NCBI GenBank assembly: GCA_016800925.1
Contig: JABCPU010000030.1
Coordinates: 186,001-250,000, forward strand
Direction of reading: 5' to 3'
DNA length: 64,000 nt
DNA from: Suillus spraguei
Lineage: Eukaryota > Basidiomycota > Agaricomycetes > Boletales > Suillaceae
Position numbers and translations under genes: made by a program. Every line of letters begins with the position of its first letter. The first letter of the stretch is position 1. Positions 55,424 to 64,000 of the stretch are shown here, one piece after another. The notes beneath the pieces were generated by a model. The model was not told the origin of the DNA. It did no database searches and worked only from the letters and a program-made list of their open reading frames with translations.

Positions 55424-56590
55424 ATGGGCTCCTATATTCGGAAATACGTTGAGGGTTGCGCCCTTTGTCAGCAAATGAAAGCAGATACTCATCCCGTTCG
55501 ACCTCCGCTCGCGCCTATTCCTTCATCGGCTGTTCGCCCGTTCTCCCAGGTCTCCGTTGATCTTATCACTGACCTCCCCGTCTCTGGAGGCTTTGACAGT
55601 ATCATGGTCGTGGTAGACCATGGCCTTACGAAGGGGGTAATTATTACTCCTTGTTTGAAAACCATCACTTCAGAAGGTGTGGCTAAGCTGTTTTTAAAAC
55701 ATGTTTACCGACGATTTGGACTCCATGACAAAGTTATCTCGGATCGAGGACCGCAATTCCTATCTCGCTTCTCAAAGGAACTTGCCCGACTTCTCGACTA
55801 CGTCATCGCTCCATCCACGGCTTACCACCCGCAGACTGATGGTCAAACGGAAAGGCTCAATCAAGAACTTGAAACATACCTTCGCATTTATTGCCGTAAC
55901 AACCCTGAAGATTGGGTAGAACATCTACCAATCGCTGAATTCATTCACAATCACCGAAAACACGATGCATGTAACGCATCACCCTTCTATTTGATGATGG
56001 GATACGAACCATGTGCCATTCCACACCTTATTCCCGATTCATCAGTCCCCGCAGCAGAAGATCGAGTACGATCTCTGCAGAAGATAAGAGAAGAAGCAAT
56101 CGCTTGTCATAACATCGCAATGCAAACAATGGCCGAACGATCCCGAGGAGATAAGTACACTCCATGGAAGATCGGAGATAAGGTTTGGTTATCTGCCGCC
56201 AATCTTAGACTTAAGCTCCCATCAAAGAAGCTCGCTCCGAAACGATATGGACCCTTCCCGATCATCGATGTCTTATCTCCCATCACGTTCACGCTCCAGC
56301 TCCCACCGCAGTGGAAGATTCACCCCACGTTCCATGCTTCTGTCTTATCATCCTATAGCGAAACAGACGTACACGGACTGAATTTCCCTGAACCACCCCC
56401 TGACATCATCGAAGAAGAAGAAGAATATGAAATCGAAGCGATCCTTTCTCACAAAGGAACCGGCAATCGCCAACGTTACCTTGTTTCGTGGAAAGGATAC
56501 TCATCGGGAGATAATGAATGGCTCCCAGAAAAGAATCTGAAGAACTCCGCTCGAATCCTAAATGCTTATAAGAAGCAACACGCCCTCTGA
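55424..56590 (+). CDS. Gypsy integrase with C-terminal chromodomain
   Basis: Continues the pol frame after the TGA. The zinc finger has its His pair upstream of the stop (KRYHDHPTTGHPG) and its Cys pair in CALCQQMK. The core triad is in SVDLITDLPV, ISDRGPQFLS and the E of QTDGQTERLNQ. The C-terminal part has WKIGDKVWLSAANL and PTFHASVLSSY, then a chromodomain YEIEAILSHKG...YLVSWKGY...NEWLPEKNL. Chromodomains in chromoviruses guide insertion toward particular histone marks. The ORF ends at TGA 56590. Confidence 0.92.
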   Translation: MGSYIRKYVEGCALCQQMKADTHPVRPPLAPIPSSAVRPFSQVSVDLITDLPVSGGFDSIMVVVDHGLTKGVIITPCLKTITSEGVAKLFLKHVYRRFGLHDKVISDRGPQFLSRFSKELARLLDYVIAPSTAYHPQTDGQTERLNQELETYLRIYCRNNPEDWVEHLPIAEFIHNHRKHDACNASPFYLMMGYEPCAIPHLIPDSSVPAAEDRVRSLQKIREEAIACHNIAMQTMAERSRGDKYTPWKIGDKVWLSAANLRLKLPSKKLAPKRYGPFPIIDVLSPITFTLQLPPQWKIHPTFHASVLSSYSETDVHGLNFPEPPPDIIEEEEEYEIEAILSHKGTGNRQRYLVSWKGYSSGDNEWLPEKNLKNSARILNAYKKQHAL

Positions 56591-56647
56591 TTATTCCCCA
56601 GTCAATCAACCGCATTAGCACTTGATCAACTACCAACAAATACCGAA

Positions 56648-58114
56648 ATGTCTTTCCCCACTGCCTACATTGCCCCCATCACTGTTGCCACCAATGACTC
56701 CGACTCTGAAGCAGAACAATACGGAACCCTTACCACAGAAATCGATAACCAATCCTATATCGAAGCCGCCATCCTCTGTGAGGGACATGCCCTCGAAATC
56801 GACAGAATTCTCACCGACAGAGGTGCCTTCCCCGCCCGACTCATCGTTAACATCATCCGCACAGCAGCCCTTATCGAAGTCACCGCTAAAGAAACTACAG
56901 ACATCACACTCCGTCACCGTTTCATTCATCTCCAAAAACGCATTCGTGCTTATGCTATGCTGTTGCTTCCCGATTCTTTTAAGAATGATGTTGAAGAAGC
57001 TATTCACATCATTGCCGAACGTCGAGCAGGCGTTGCTCGACCTCCCTCTCCGCAAAGAGATACGCCACTTCCTGTCCCAGCACCCGCTTCTTCGCGCATC
57101 TATTCTAGTCTTGATGCCTTTACTGGCCTATACACTGCTGTGCAAGAAATTGGGCAACTCACCAACACAGTTATCAACACCATCCAGCAATCGGTCGTTG
57201 AAACCAGAGCGGCTAGAAATCTAGTAGAAGAAGCTATCACCGACTACAACAAACACAGTCCGACCTCGCATCCCCTCGAACACCATCCCCCATTGAACAG
57301 CCAGCTTCGTCATCTCTCGTAACAACCACCTTGATTGCCCCGACTGGCTGTATGAACCTTGCACAAAAGAGCAGTGTGAGGCCGCTAAATTACTAGGTAT
57401 TCCTGCCACTGAGTTGGTAACACTCGGCCCACGACTTCGTGATCTTCACATACATCCTCCAATGTCCATTCCATCATCGTTCGGTCCAATGGACCCCGTC
57501 TCGCCGATCCTAGTAAAAGATTTTGGCATAACCTCTCCATTGTCCTCTGACGAGCTTCTTGCGGCTGCCGAACGAGCAGTCACCCCAGACCTTCCCATGT
57601 CGGCATACACGTTATCCCCGCTCAACAGGCGCAACTTAAGCGAGCCAATACCCTTGCCCTAAAACGCATGAGGAAGAATAAGGGAAAGAAGCATGCTAGG
57701 TCCACTAGCCCCACACCTATCATTTCTCCGTCTCCCTTACGCAAAGCCTATTCCAACCCTGACGAGAACATGAAGTGCCGTGTCTGTGGATTGCTTGGAC
57801 ATCGTCAGAAGAACTGCGCGGAATATCAGTGCAAGGTTTGCAGATATTGGTCGCCCACTCATTTATCCCTTTACTGTCCTCATCGAGTCGGACCTCCTCC
57901 CTTCGAGTTAACTTGGAAGGATGAAGGGTTCTATGACGCACTCCGTAATTGGGAGAAACAGCTTGACGATGAACGTATTCAGGCGGAGAAGCAGAAGGAC
58001 TCTAAACGTCGTGCTGGTCTAGAAGAAGCCAAGTATATGATGAGTGGGTCGTTTGCTGATGAAGACTACGAGTTCAGTGATGACCCCATTTACTACGCTA
58101 ACCAAAGTGAGTAA
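56648..58114 (+). pseudogene. Gypsy ORF3: extra 3' gene with two zinc knuckles (frameshifted here)
   Basis: It starts 57 bp after integrase with MSFPTAYIAPITVATNDSDS and is homologous to the intact 498-aa ORF at 62681-61185. Two shifts (near 57240 and 57615) break it into 56648-57322, a middle piece around 57414-57662, and 57668-58114. The last piece has CRVCGLLGHRQKNC and CKVCRYWSPTHLSLYC. This gene lies in the position where some gypsy elements carry env, but it has no signal peptide or membrane segment. Confidence 0.8.
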
Positions 58115-58133
58115 AGTCGGTAACTTTACATGT

Positions 58134-58143
58134 AAAAAGGGGG
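58134..58143 (+). promoter_or_regulatory. Polypurine tract
   Basis: AAAAAGGGGG, three bases before the 3' LTR. It would prime plus-strand DNA synthesis. The minus copy has the same tract at 61156-61165 (CCCCCTTTTT on plus). Confidence 0.75.
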
Positions 58144-58146
58144 TAA

Positions 58147-58620
58147 TGTTACAATCGTACGTGCCCCTATTCATTTTCTACTTCATTTACCTTGTATATT
58201 ATGTAACATGACTCTGACTCATATGCTCAACGCATCTGTACTATAGTTGCCTTCCTCCTTTGGATACGCACGTACATTCTCACGTCCCTCTTGGTCTATG
58301 CGCACATATTGGCCTATTTAAGCACAGTGTACTTGTAGTATATTCGCTACTTTAATCTTACTGGGTTTTACCTAGAATCTCCTTCGCTTAGGTCTCCAAC
58401 CTAAGTCGTCTTGAATCGTCTCTAAGTCTAAGCACTCCTTAGCCTTAGTCTCTATTCTCGCAGATACCTCTCGGACTTATCCTTGAGGCCGAACCCTTGA
58501 TCGTACTCGGAACGCGTTCCTTGTACTTTCACCTTGTCCTCTTCTGGACATTGTAAGAACTCCCAGCAGACCGTCTGTGTCTTTTCACTGTCGCTGGTGA
58601 CGCCACCCCAGTTCGTAACA
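58147..58620 (+). repeat. Gypsy 3' LTR
   Basis: 474 bp, nearly identical to 50961-51434. Followed by the target duplication GCGAT at 58621-58625. Confidence 0.95.
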
Positions 58621-60679
58621 GCGATTTAATGCCACACAAACCAGCTATACTCGCTGTGACGGTTGCGGTCACCATTATTGGTCCTAGTAAACTTCCGGTC
58701 AAATCACTACCATCATTTCTGACTGTTAGTCGATATCACATCAAGGCTGCGTTGTCATTTTTGAAACGCGAGAATCATCTATATCGGAACATTGTGATCT
58801 TGGATGCCAATTTATCGCTTTTGCCAGAGAATGGTGTCCCTGAAGATCTTCTCTCAGTTGTCAAGTACTCTGATGAGCAATATCTCTTGGAACAAGAGTG
58901 AGCAGGATATGTTGTGGGAGATGATGATGATAATGGTTAGTTGTCTTTTCAAAGTTTATTCAGGTTAATGAAAGAGTCTAGATTTACATTCTATGTTCGA
59001 GATGTTGGACTCTACCAATAATGTGAGAGAAGAAGACATAGATGTTAGTGGAGACATTGGTAAGTCCTTGTCACTTCGTCAATACTTATCTCACTTTTGT
59101 TAAGATCCATGTGTGGTTCCAATCCAAGCTCATGGTGTCATTGATGCTGAAGCTACATTGCTTTCGAACCAGGATGTGCTTGCTAATGCATTAGTGAATA
59201 TGTCTTCTGCAGAGTCATATGTTGTTCAACATGGATCAGGATTTGTCAATGAATATGCGCACCAAGATGGAACCGGCATGCTGTATGCTGGTACTCCAGA
59301 CAATCTGAATCACCTCTTAGGCGCCTTTCCTTGCTTGTTTCCTTATGGCCTAGGGGGATTTGAAGTCTCTTGACCACGTCCAGTCTCTTATGAATCTCAT
59401 GCAAAGTGGGCTATGCAATATGGTGACAAGTGCTTTCGAAAAGACTTTCATTTTATGTTCCAAGTGTTTGGGGTTATCCAGAAATGTCAAGTATGCCGAT
59501 CTGCTGTTCTACAAGTTCAGAAGAAGGCATTTCAGGACAATGAGGCATCTTTCACTCATTTAACTGTGGATGACCTTGCTCTTGCTGGTCGCCAGGAAGC
59601 TAAAAAGGAAAATATCTCCAATCCTATAATCCCCGCCTTAAAAAATATCTTACTGCAGTTCAAGTCAATGTGGTGGGCACAGACAAATTGAGGATCAGTA
59701 TTCGCACTTATATCTGGGGTATGACCATTCTTCGAAACCCTCCCTCTTTATGGGTTACAATTAACCCAACTGACACACACGATCCTATTGTCCAAGTGTT
59801 TGCCGGAGAGGAGATTGATCTTGATCTATTTGATTGCACTGCTGGGCCTGACTCTGCCCAACATGCAAAGATAGTTGCGGATGACCCTTACACTGCCGCT
59901 AAATTCTTTCACTTCATAGTTTGAGCCATTTTTGAGGAGTTGATGGGTATTACTATTCATAAATGTGCAGCAAGAGGAGGCCAAATTGTCCAGCATGAAG
60001 GAATTTTTGGCACTGTGGAGGGGTATATTGGTACTGTTGAGGCTCAAGGCCAAGGAACATTGCACCTCCATACCCTTATATGGTTACGAGGCGCTCCTAG
60101 TGCTTTGCGAATGAAGGGGTTGTTGCAATCACCCGACTTTCGATCATGCGTTTCGATATACATTGCATCCAATATTTGTGCACATCATGATCAAGTGACA
60201 GAGAAAAGTTTGGCTATGGCACCTCGAGAGAAAGCGGTTTCCTACTCTTGGCCACTGGATCCCTGTTTATCTTCCTTTTCAGCCTCTCATTATGATGTGG
60301 AAGGTCGATTTGTTCATGCTGTTCAAGTCCATAAATGTGGACCTAGTTGTCTGAAGGTTAGTGGTGGCCGTTTGTTATGCAAGTGTCATGCATCATTTCC
60401 TTTAGCTCCTGGGGCATGGATTGACTCTAATGGTGATTGGGGACCCCAATGCACATACCGGTTCCTTAACAACTGGAATCCTACCATTTTGTTGGCAACT
60501 TGATCCAATCATGACTGCAAGCTTATTACGAACAGTGAGGGAACAAAACACATTGCATGGTACATTTCTTCCTACGCTGTGTTAGTGACCTAGCCAGGCA
60601 CTAAGGAACTTGAGTGGTGTCTGCAATGGGCGCTCTATAGAGAGTGGTGGCCTGTGCATATCGGTCTCCTAGCGCGGAG
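58621..60679 (+). pseudogene. Helitron Rep (HUH) region, continuation, decayed
   Basis: After removing the gypsy element and one GCGAT the frame joins as EGDLMPHKPA. It continues with LPVKSLPSFLTVSR, AALSFLKRENHLY and LPENGVPEDLLSVVKYSD. Next come two probable introns (about 58930-59105), then QHGSGFVNEYAHQDGTGMLY, FPYGLGGFEV and the Rep domain: YIWGMTILRNPPSLWVTINP, GTLHLHTLIWL with the HLH metal-binding pair, and WYISSYA with two tyrosines three residues apart. Rep would nick DNA for rolling-circle transposition. In-frame stops (58899, 59371, 59922, 60501) are all TGA. One shift lies near 59690. The helicase half is cut off by the gypsy LTR at 60680. Confidence 0.8.
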
Positions 60680-61152
60680 TGTTACGAACTGGGGTGGCGT
60701 CACCAGCGACAGTGAAAAGACACAGACGGTCTGCTGGGAGTTCTTACAATGTTCAAAAGAGAACAAGGTGAAAGTACAAGGAACGCGTTCCGAGTACGAT
60801 CAAGGGTTCAGCCTCAAGGATAAGTCCGAAAGGTATCCGCGAGAATAGAGACTAAGGCTAAGGAGTGCTTAGACTTAGAGACGATTCAAGACGACTTAGG
60901 TTGGAGACCTAAGCGAAGGAGATTCCAGGTAAAACCCAGTAAGATTAAAGTAGTGAATCTACTACAAGTACACTGTGCTTAAATAGACCAATATGTGCGC
61001 ACAGACCAAGAGAGGTGTGAGAATGTAAGTGCGTATCCAAAGAAGGAAGGCAACTATAGTACAGATGCATTGAGCATATGAGTCAGAGTCATGTTACGTA
61101 ATATACAAGGTAAATGAAGAGAAAATGAATAGGGGCACGTACGATTGTAACA
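60680..61152 (-). repeat. Gypsy 3' LTR of the second copy
   Basis: 473 bp from TGTTACGAACTGG to GATTGTAACA on plus. It contains AAGATTAAAGT (the complement of the transcript start) and TTAAATA. Confidence 0.93.
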
Positions 61153-61184
61153 TTACCCCCTTTTTACACGTAAAGTCACCGACT

Positions 61185-62681
61185 TTACTCATCTTGATTC
61201 GCATAGTAGACGGGATCGTCGCTCCATTCGTAGTCTTCATCAGCAAAGGATCCACTCATCATGTACCTAGCTTCCTCCAAACCAGCACGTCGTTTAGAGT
61301 CCCTTCTTTTCTCTGCTTGAATGCGTTCGTCGTCAAGCTGTTTCTCCCAAGCACGAAGTGCGTCATAAAATCCTTCATCCTTCCAAGTTAACTCGAAGGG
61401 AGGAGGCCCAACTCGGTTAGGGCAGTAAAGGGTTAGATGAGTCGGTGACCAATATCTGCAAATTTTGCACTGATATTCCGCGCAATTCTTCTGACGATGT
61501 CCTAGCAAGCCACAGATTCGGCATTTCATGTTCTCGTCAGGGTTAGAATGGGCTTTGCGTAGGAGGGACGGAGAAATGATAGGCGTAGGACTAGTGGATC
61601 TGGCGCGTTTCTTTCCCTTCTTCTTCGTCATACGTTTTAAGGCAAGGGTGTTCTGCCGCTTAAGTTGTGCCTGTTGAGCGGAGGATAATGTGTATGCTGA
61701 TTCAGGAAGGTCCGGGGTGACTGCACGCTCAGCAGCTGCAAGAAGTTTGGTGGGAGAAGAGGAGGAAGTGACGCCGAGGTCTTTTACTAGAACCGGTGAA
61801 ACAGGATCCATAGGACCGAATGAAGATGGGATAGACATAGGAGGGTGTATATGAAGGTCGCGGAGTCGAGGACCTAATGTTACCAGTTCAGTGGTAGAGA
61901 TTCCTAGTAGTTTTGCGGCTTCGACCTGTTCTTCTGTGCATGGTTCATACAGCCATGCGGGATGGTCATGAGAAACGGTAGTGGGGGGTGGTGAGGTTGG
62001 TCGTTGAATTGGGGATGGTGTTCGTGGAGAGGCAAGGCTGTTTTGCGTCTGCTGTAGATCGGTGATAGTTTCTTCTACTAAGTTTCTGGCTGCTCTTGTT
62101 TCAGCGACCGACTGTTGAATGGTTTCGACGACTTGGTTTGTAAGTTGTCCAATCTCTTGGACAGCAGTGTATAAGCCAGTAAAGGCGTCAAGACTAGTAT
62201 AAGCGCGTGAAGAAGAGGGTGCTGGGATAGGAAGTGGCGTATCTTCCTGCGGAGAGGGAGGTCGAGCAACACCTGCTCGACGTTCGGCAATGATGTGAAT
62301 AGCTTCTTCAACATCATTCTTAAAGGAATCGGGAAGAAGCAACATAGCGTAAGCACGAATGCGTTTTTGAAGATGAAGGAAGCGGTGACGGAGAGTAATT
62401 TCCGTTGTTTCTTTGGCAGTGGCTTCAATGAGGGCTGCAATACGAATGATGTTGACGATGAGGAGAGCAGGGAAGGCGCCTCTTTCAGTAAGGATTCTTT
62501 CGATTTCGAGGGCATGTCCCTCGCAGAGAATGGCGGCTTCGATGTAAGAGGAGTTATCGATTTCAGCGGTAAGGGTTCCGTATCGTTCAGTTTCAGAGTC
62601 GGAGTCATTGGTGGTAGCGACGACGGGTGTAATGTAAGCAGTGGGGAAAGACATTTCAATGTTTTGTTGGTAGCTGATCAA
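61185..62681 (-). CDS. Gypsy ORF3, intact: 498-aa zinc-knuckle protein of unknown function
   Basis: ATG at 62659 (MSFPTAYITPV) or the slightly earlier in-frame start at 62681. The first about 140 residues are helical (ALLIVNIIRIAALIEATAKE, then RFLHLQKRIRAYAMLL), followed by a Pro/Ser-rich linker and a helical YTAVQEIGQLTNQVVETIQQ segment. Near residues 387-420 lie a C-x2-C-x4-H-x4-C knuckle (CRICGLLGHRQKNC) and a C-x2-C-x6-H-x4-C unit (CKICRYWSPTHLTLYC). A charged helix (EKQLDDERIQAEKRRDSKRR) and an acidic tail end it. The domain order resembles a second Gag. It sits 32 bp downstream of integrase. An RNA-binding or packaging role is a guess. Confidence 0.85.
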   Translation of the reverse strand: MISYQQNIEMSFPTAYITPVVATTNDSDSETERYGTLTAEIDNSSYIEAAILCEGHALEIERILTERGAFPALLIVNIIRIAALIEATAKETTEITLRHRFLHLQKRIRAYAMLLLPDSFKNDVEEAIHIIAERRAGVARPPSPQEDTPLPIPAPSSSRAYTSLDAFTGLYTAVQEIGQLTNQVVETIQQSVAETRAARNLVEETITDLQQTQNSLASPRTPSPIQRPTSPPPTTVSHDHPAWLYEPCTEEQVEAAKLLGISTTELVTLGPRLRDLHIHPPMSIPSSFGPMDPVSPVLVKDLGVTSSSSPTKLLAAAERAVTPDLPESAYTLSSAQQAQLKRQNTLALKRMTKKKGKKRARSTSPTPIISPSLLRKAHSNPDENMKCRICGLLGHRQKNCAEYQCKICRYWSPTHLTLYCPNRVGPPPFELTWKDEGFYDALRAWEKQLDDERIQAEKRRDSKRRAGLEEARYMMSGSFADEDYEWSDDPVYYANQDE

Positions 62682-62712
62682 GTGCTAACGCGGTTGATGG
62701 ACTGAAAGATAA

Positions 62713-64000
62713 TCAGAGGGCGTGTTGCTTCTTATAAGCATTCAAGATTCGAGCGGAGTTCTTCAAGTTCTTTTCTGGGAGCCATTCGTTATCTCCCGAT
62801 GGATATCCTTTCCAGGAAACGAGATATCGTCGGCGATTGCCGGTTCCTTTGTGGGAAAGAATTGCTTCGATTTCATATTCTTCTTCTTCTTCAATGATAT
62901 CAGGTGGGGGTTCAGGGAAGTTCGGTCCGTGTACATCTGTTTCGCTATAGGATGATAAGACAGAAGCATGGAACGTAGGATGAATCTTCCATTGCGGAGG
63001 AAGCTTGAGTGTGAACGTGATGGGTGATAAGACATCGATGATCGGGAAAGGTCCGTATCGTTTCGGTGCCAGTTTCCTTGATGGGAGTTTAAGTTTAAGA
63101 TTAGCGGCGGATAGCCAGACCTTATCTCCGATCTTCCATGGGATGTACTTATCTCCTCGGGATCGTTCGGCCATTGTCTGCATAGCAATGTTGTGACAGG
63201 CGATTGCTTCTTCTCTTATCTTCTGCAGAGATCGTACTCGATCTTCTGCTGCGGGGACGGATGAATCCGGGATCAGATGAGGGATAGCGCGTGGTTCATA
63301 TCCCATCATCAAATAGAAGGGTGATGCATTTCTTGCATCGTGTTTTCGGTGGTTGTGGACGAATTCGGCGATTGGTAAGTGTTCTACCCAATCCTCAGGG
63401 TTGTTGCGACAATAAATGCGGAGATATGTCTCAAGTTCTTGATTGAGCCTTTCCGTTTGACCATCAGTCTGCGGGTGGTAAGCCGTGGATGGAGCGATGA
63501 CGTAGTCGAGAAGTCGGGCAAGTTCCTTTGAGAAGCGAGATAGGAATTGCGGTCCTCGATCCGAGATAACTTTGTCATGGAGTCCAAATCGTCGGTACAC
63601 ATGTTTTAAAAATAGCTTGGCCACACCTTCTGACGTGATAGTTTTCAAACAAGGGATAATAATTACCCCCTTCGTAAGGCCATGGTCTACCACGACCATG
63701 ATACTGTCAAAGCCTCCAGAGACAGGGAGGTCAGTGATAAGATCAACGGAGACCTGGGAGAATGGGCGAACAGCCGATGAAGGAATAGGCGCAAGCGGAG
63801 GGCGAACAGGATGAGTATCCGCTTTCATCTGCTGACAAAGGGCGCAACCCTCGACGTATTTCCAAATATAGGAGCCCATTGCAGGCCACCAAGCTTCCCG
63901 TTTGACGAGTTCTTCAGTTTTGAATCTACCAGGGTGTCCCGCGGTAGGATGATCATGATACCTTTTCAGGATATCGGAGCGATGCGCTGGTGGAATATAA
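62713..64000 (-). CDS. Gypsy integrase and chromodomain, second copy (partial)
   Basis: The first in-frame ATG is at 63879, but the frame is open to the window edge and includes the zinc-finger His pair; where the plus copy has TGA this copy has CGG (RE in VKREAWWPA). The core SVDLITDLPV, ISDRGPQFLS and QTDGQTERLNQ and the chromodomain YLVSWKGYPSGDNEW are complete. This copy may be functional, depending on sequence outside the window. Confidence 0.92.
   Translation of the reverse strand, partial: YIPPAHRSDILKRYHDHPTAGHPGRFKTEELVKREAWWPAMGSYIWKYVEGCALCQQMKADTHPVRPPLAPIPSSAVRPFSQVSVDLITDLPVSGGFDSIMVVVDHGLTKGVIIIPCLKTITSEGVAKLFLKHVYRRFGLHDKVISDRGPQFLSRFSKELARLLDYVIAPSTAYHPQTDGQTERLNQELETYLRIYCRNNPEDWVEHLPIAEFVHNHRKHDARNASPFYLMMGYEPRAIPHLIPDSSVPAAEDRVRSLQKIREEAIACHNIAMQTMAERSRGDKYIPWKIGDKVWLSAANLKLKLPSRKLAPKRYGPFPIIDVLSPITFTLKLPPQWKIHPTFHASVLSSYSETDVHGPNFPEPPPDIIEEEEEYEIEAILSHKGTGNRRRYLVSWKGYPSGDNEWLPEKNLKNSARILNAYKKQHAL

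Larger units (their letters stand above)
50961..58620 (+). mobile_element. Complete Ty3/gypsy chromovirus, 7660 bp
   Basis: Two 474-bp LTRs (50961-51434, 58147-58620) differ at about three positions, all transitions. Ends are TGTTAC...GTAACA, and GCGAT flanks both sides. Order: LTR, PBS, gag, protease, RT-RNase H, integrase with chromodomain, ORF3, polypurine tract, LTR. The insertion is recent, but this copy has TGA stops after protease and between RNase H and integrase, and two shifts in ORF3. Confidence 0.95.
60680..64000 (-). mobile_element. Second gypsy copy, opposite orientation, cut by window edge
   Basis: The 3' LTR, polypurine tract, ORF3 and integrase of the same family are seen, all intact. 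The integrase protein differs from the plus copy at only a few residues. The left flank is CGGAG; the matching duplication would lie outside the window. Confidence 0.93.

Noticed and set aside
1..64000. CRISPR arrays, bacterial operons, ribosome binding sites
   Set aside because: Spliced genes and fungal retrotransposons show a eukaryote; the regular repeats seen are coding minisatellites or transposon parts, with no spacer pattern.

Overview
The window looks like a piece of a filamentous basidiomycete genome, probably an agaricomycete. This is inferred from multi-exon genes with 41-63 nt GT-AG introns and CTAAC/CTGAC-like branch sites, a Helitron with the DUF6570-type region, a chromodomain Ty3/gypsy family, pogo/Tigger elements, and fungal-type dynactin, TMEM70 and steryl-hydrolase genes. 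No rRNA, tRNA or CRISPR was found.

Layout. 1-20130 is a repeat island: a LINE 3' end inserted in an LTR; a gypsy relic (2605-6097, minus) inserted in a copia relic (to about 8.9 kb) and itself carrying a 944-bp solo LTR; two copies of an AT-rich dispersed repeat (about 9.2-10.5 and 14.3-16.4 kb), the second hit by a solo gypsy LTR; and two pogo/Tigger derivatives. One intact-looking host-type gene sits in this island, an IRG-like GTPase (11111-13010). 20135-34746 is an ordinary gene block: TMEM70-like (-), dynactin p25/DCTN5 (+), a 13-exon alpha/beta hydrolase (-), a protein kinase (+), an APH/ACAD10-type phosphotransferase (-), mitochondrial Hsp70 (+), and an orphan membrane/helical protein (+). 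36.5-40.5 kb holds a GH18 chitinase-like gene (-) full of minisatellite-coded repeats, with two frameshifts and a degenerate catalytic motif. 41-48 kb is sparse: a dead Tc1/mariner, and a dispersed repeat split by 1.6 kb that contains a small three-exon gene for a secreted, probably GPI-anchored peptide. From about 50 kb to the end there is a decayed Helitron carrying two gypsy elements of one family in opposite orientation (50961-58620, complete; 60680 to beyond the window edge, partial), with a solo LTR of the same family just upstream at 49191.

The gypsy family is the best mechanistic story. Six LTR loci are visible. The complete copy has a perfect GCGAT target duplication, gag, protease, RT-RNase H, integrase-chromodomain, and an extra 3' ORF with two zinc knuckles. 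Its primer-binding site is complementary over 11 nt to the predicted 5' end of its own transcript, which suggests Tf1/sushi-type self-priming. Decay of the Helitron and gypsy copies is dominated by TGA stops and transitions, consistent with CpG methylation or RIP-like mutation.

Gene models were spliced by eye from reading frame, splice consensus and remembered family conservation. Exon limits are therefore predictions, and no database search was run.
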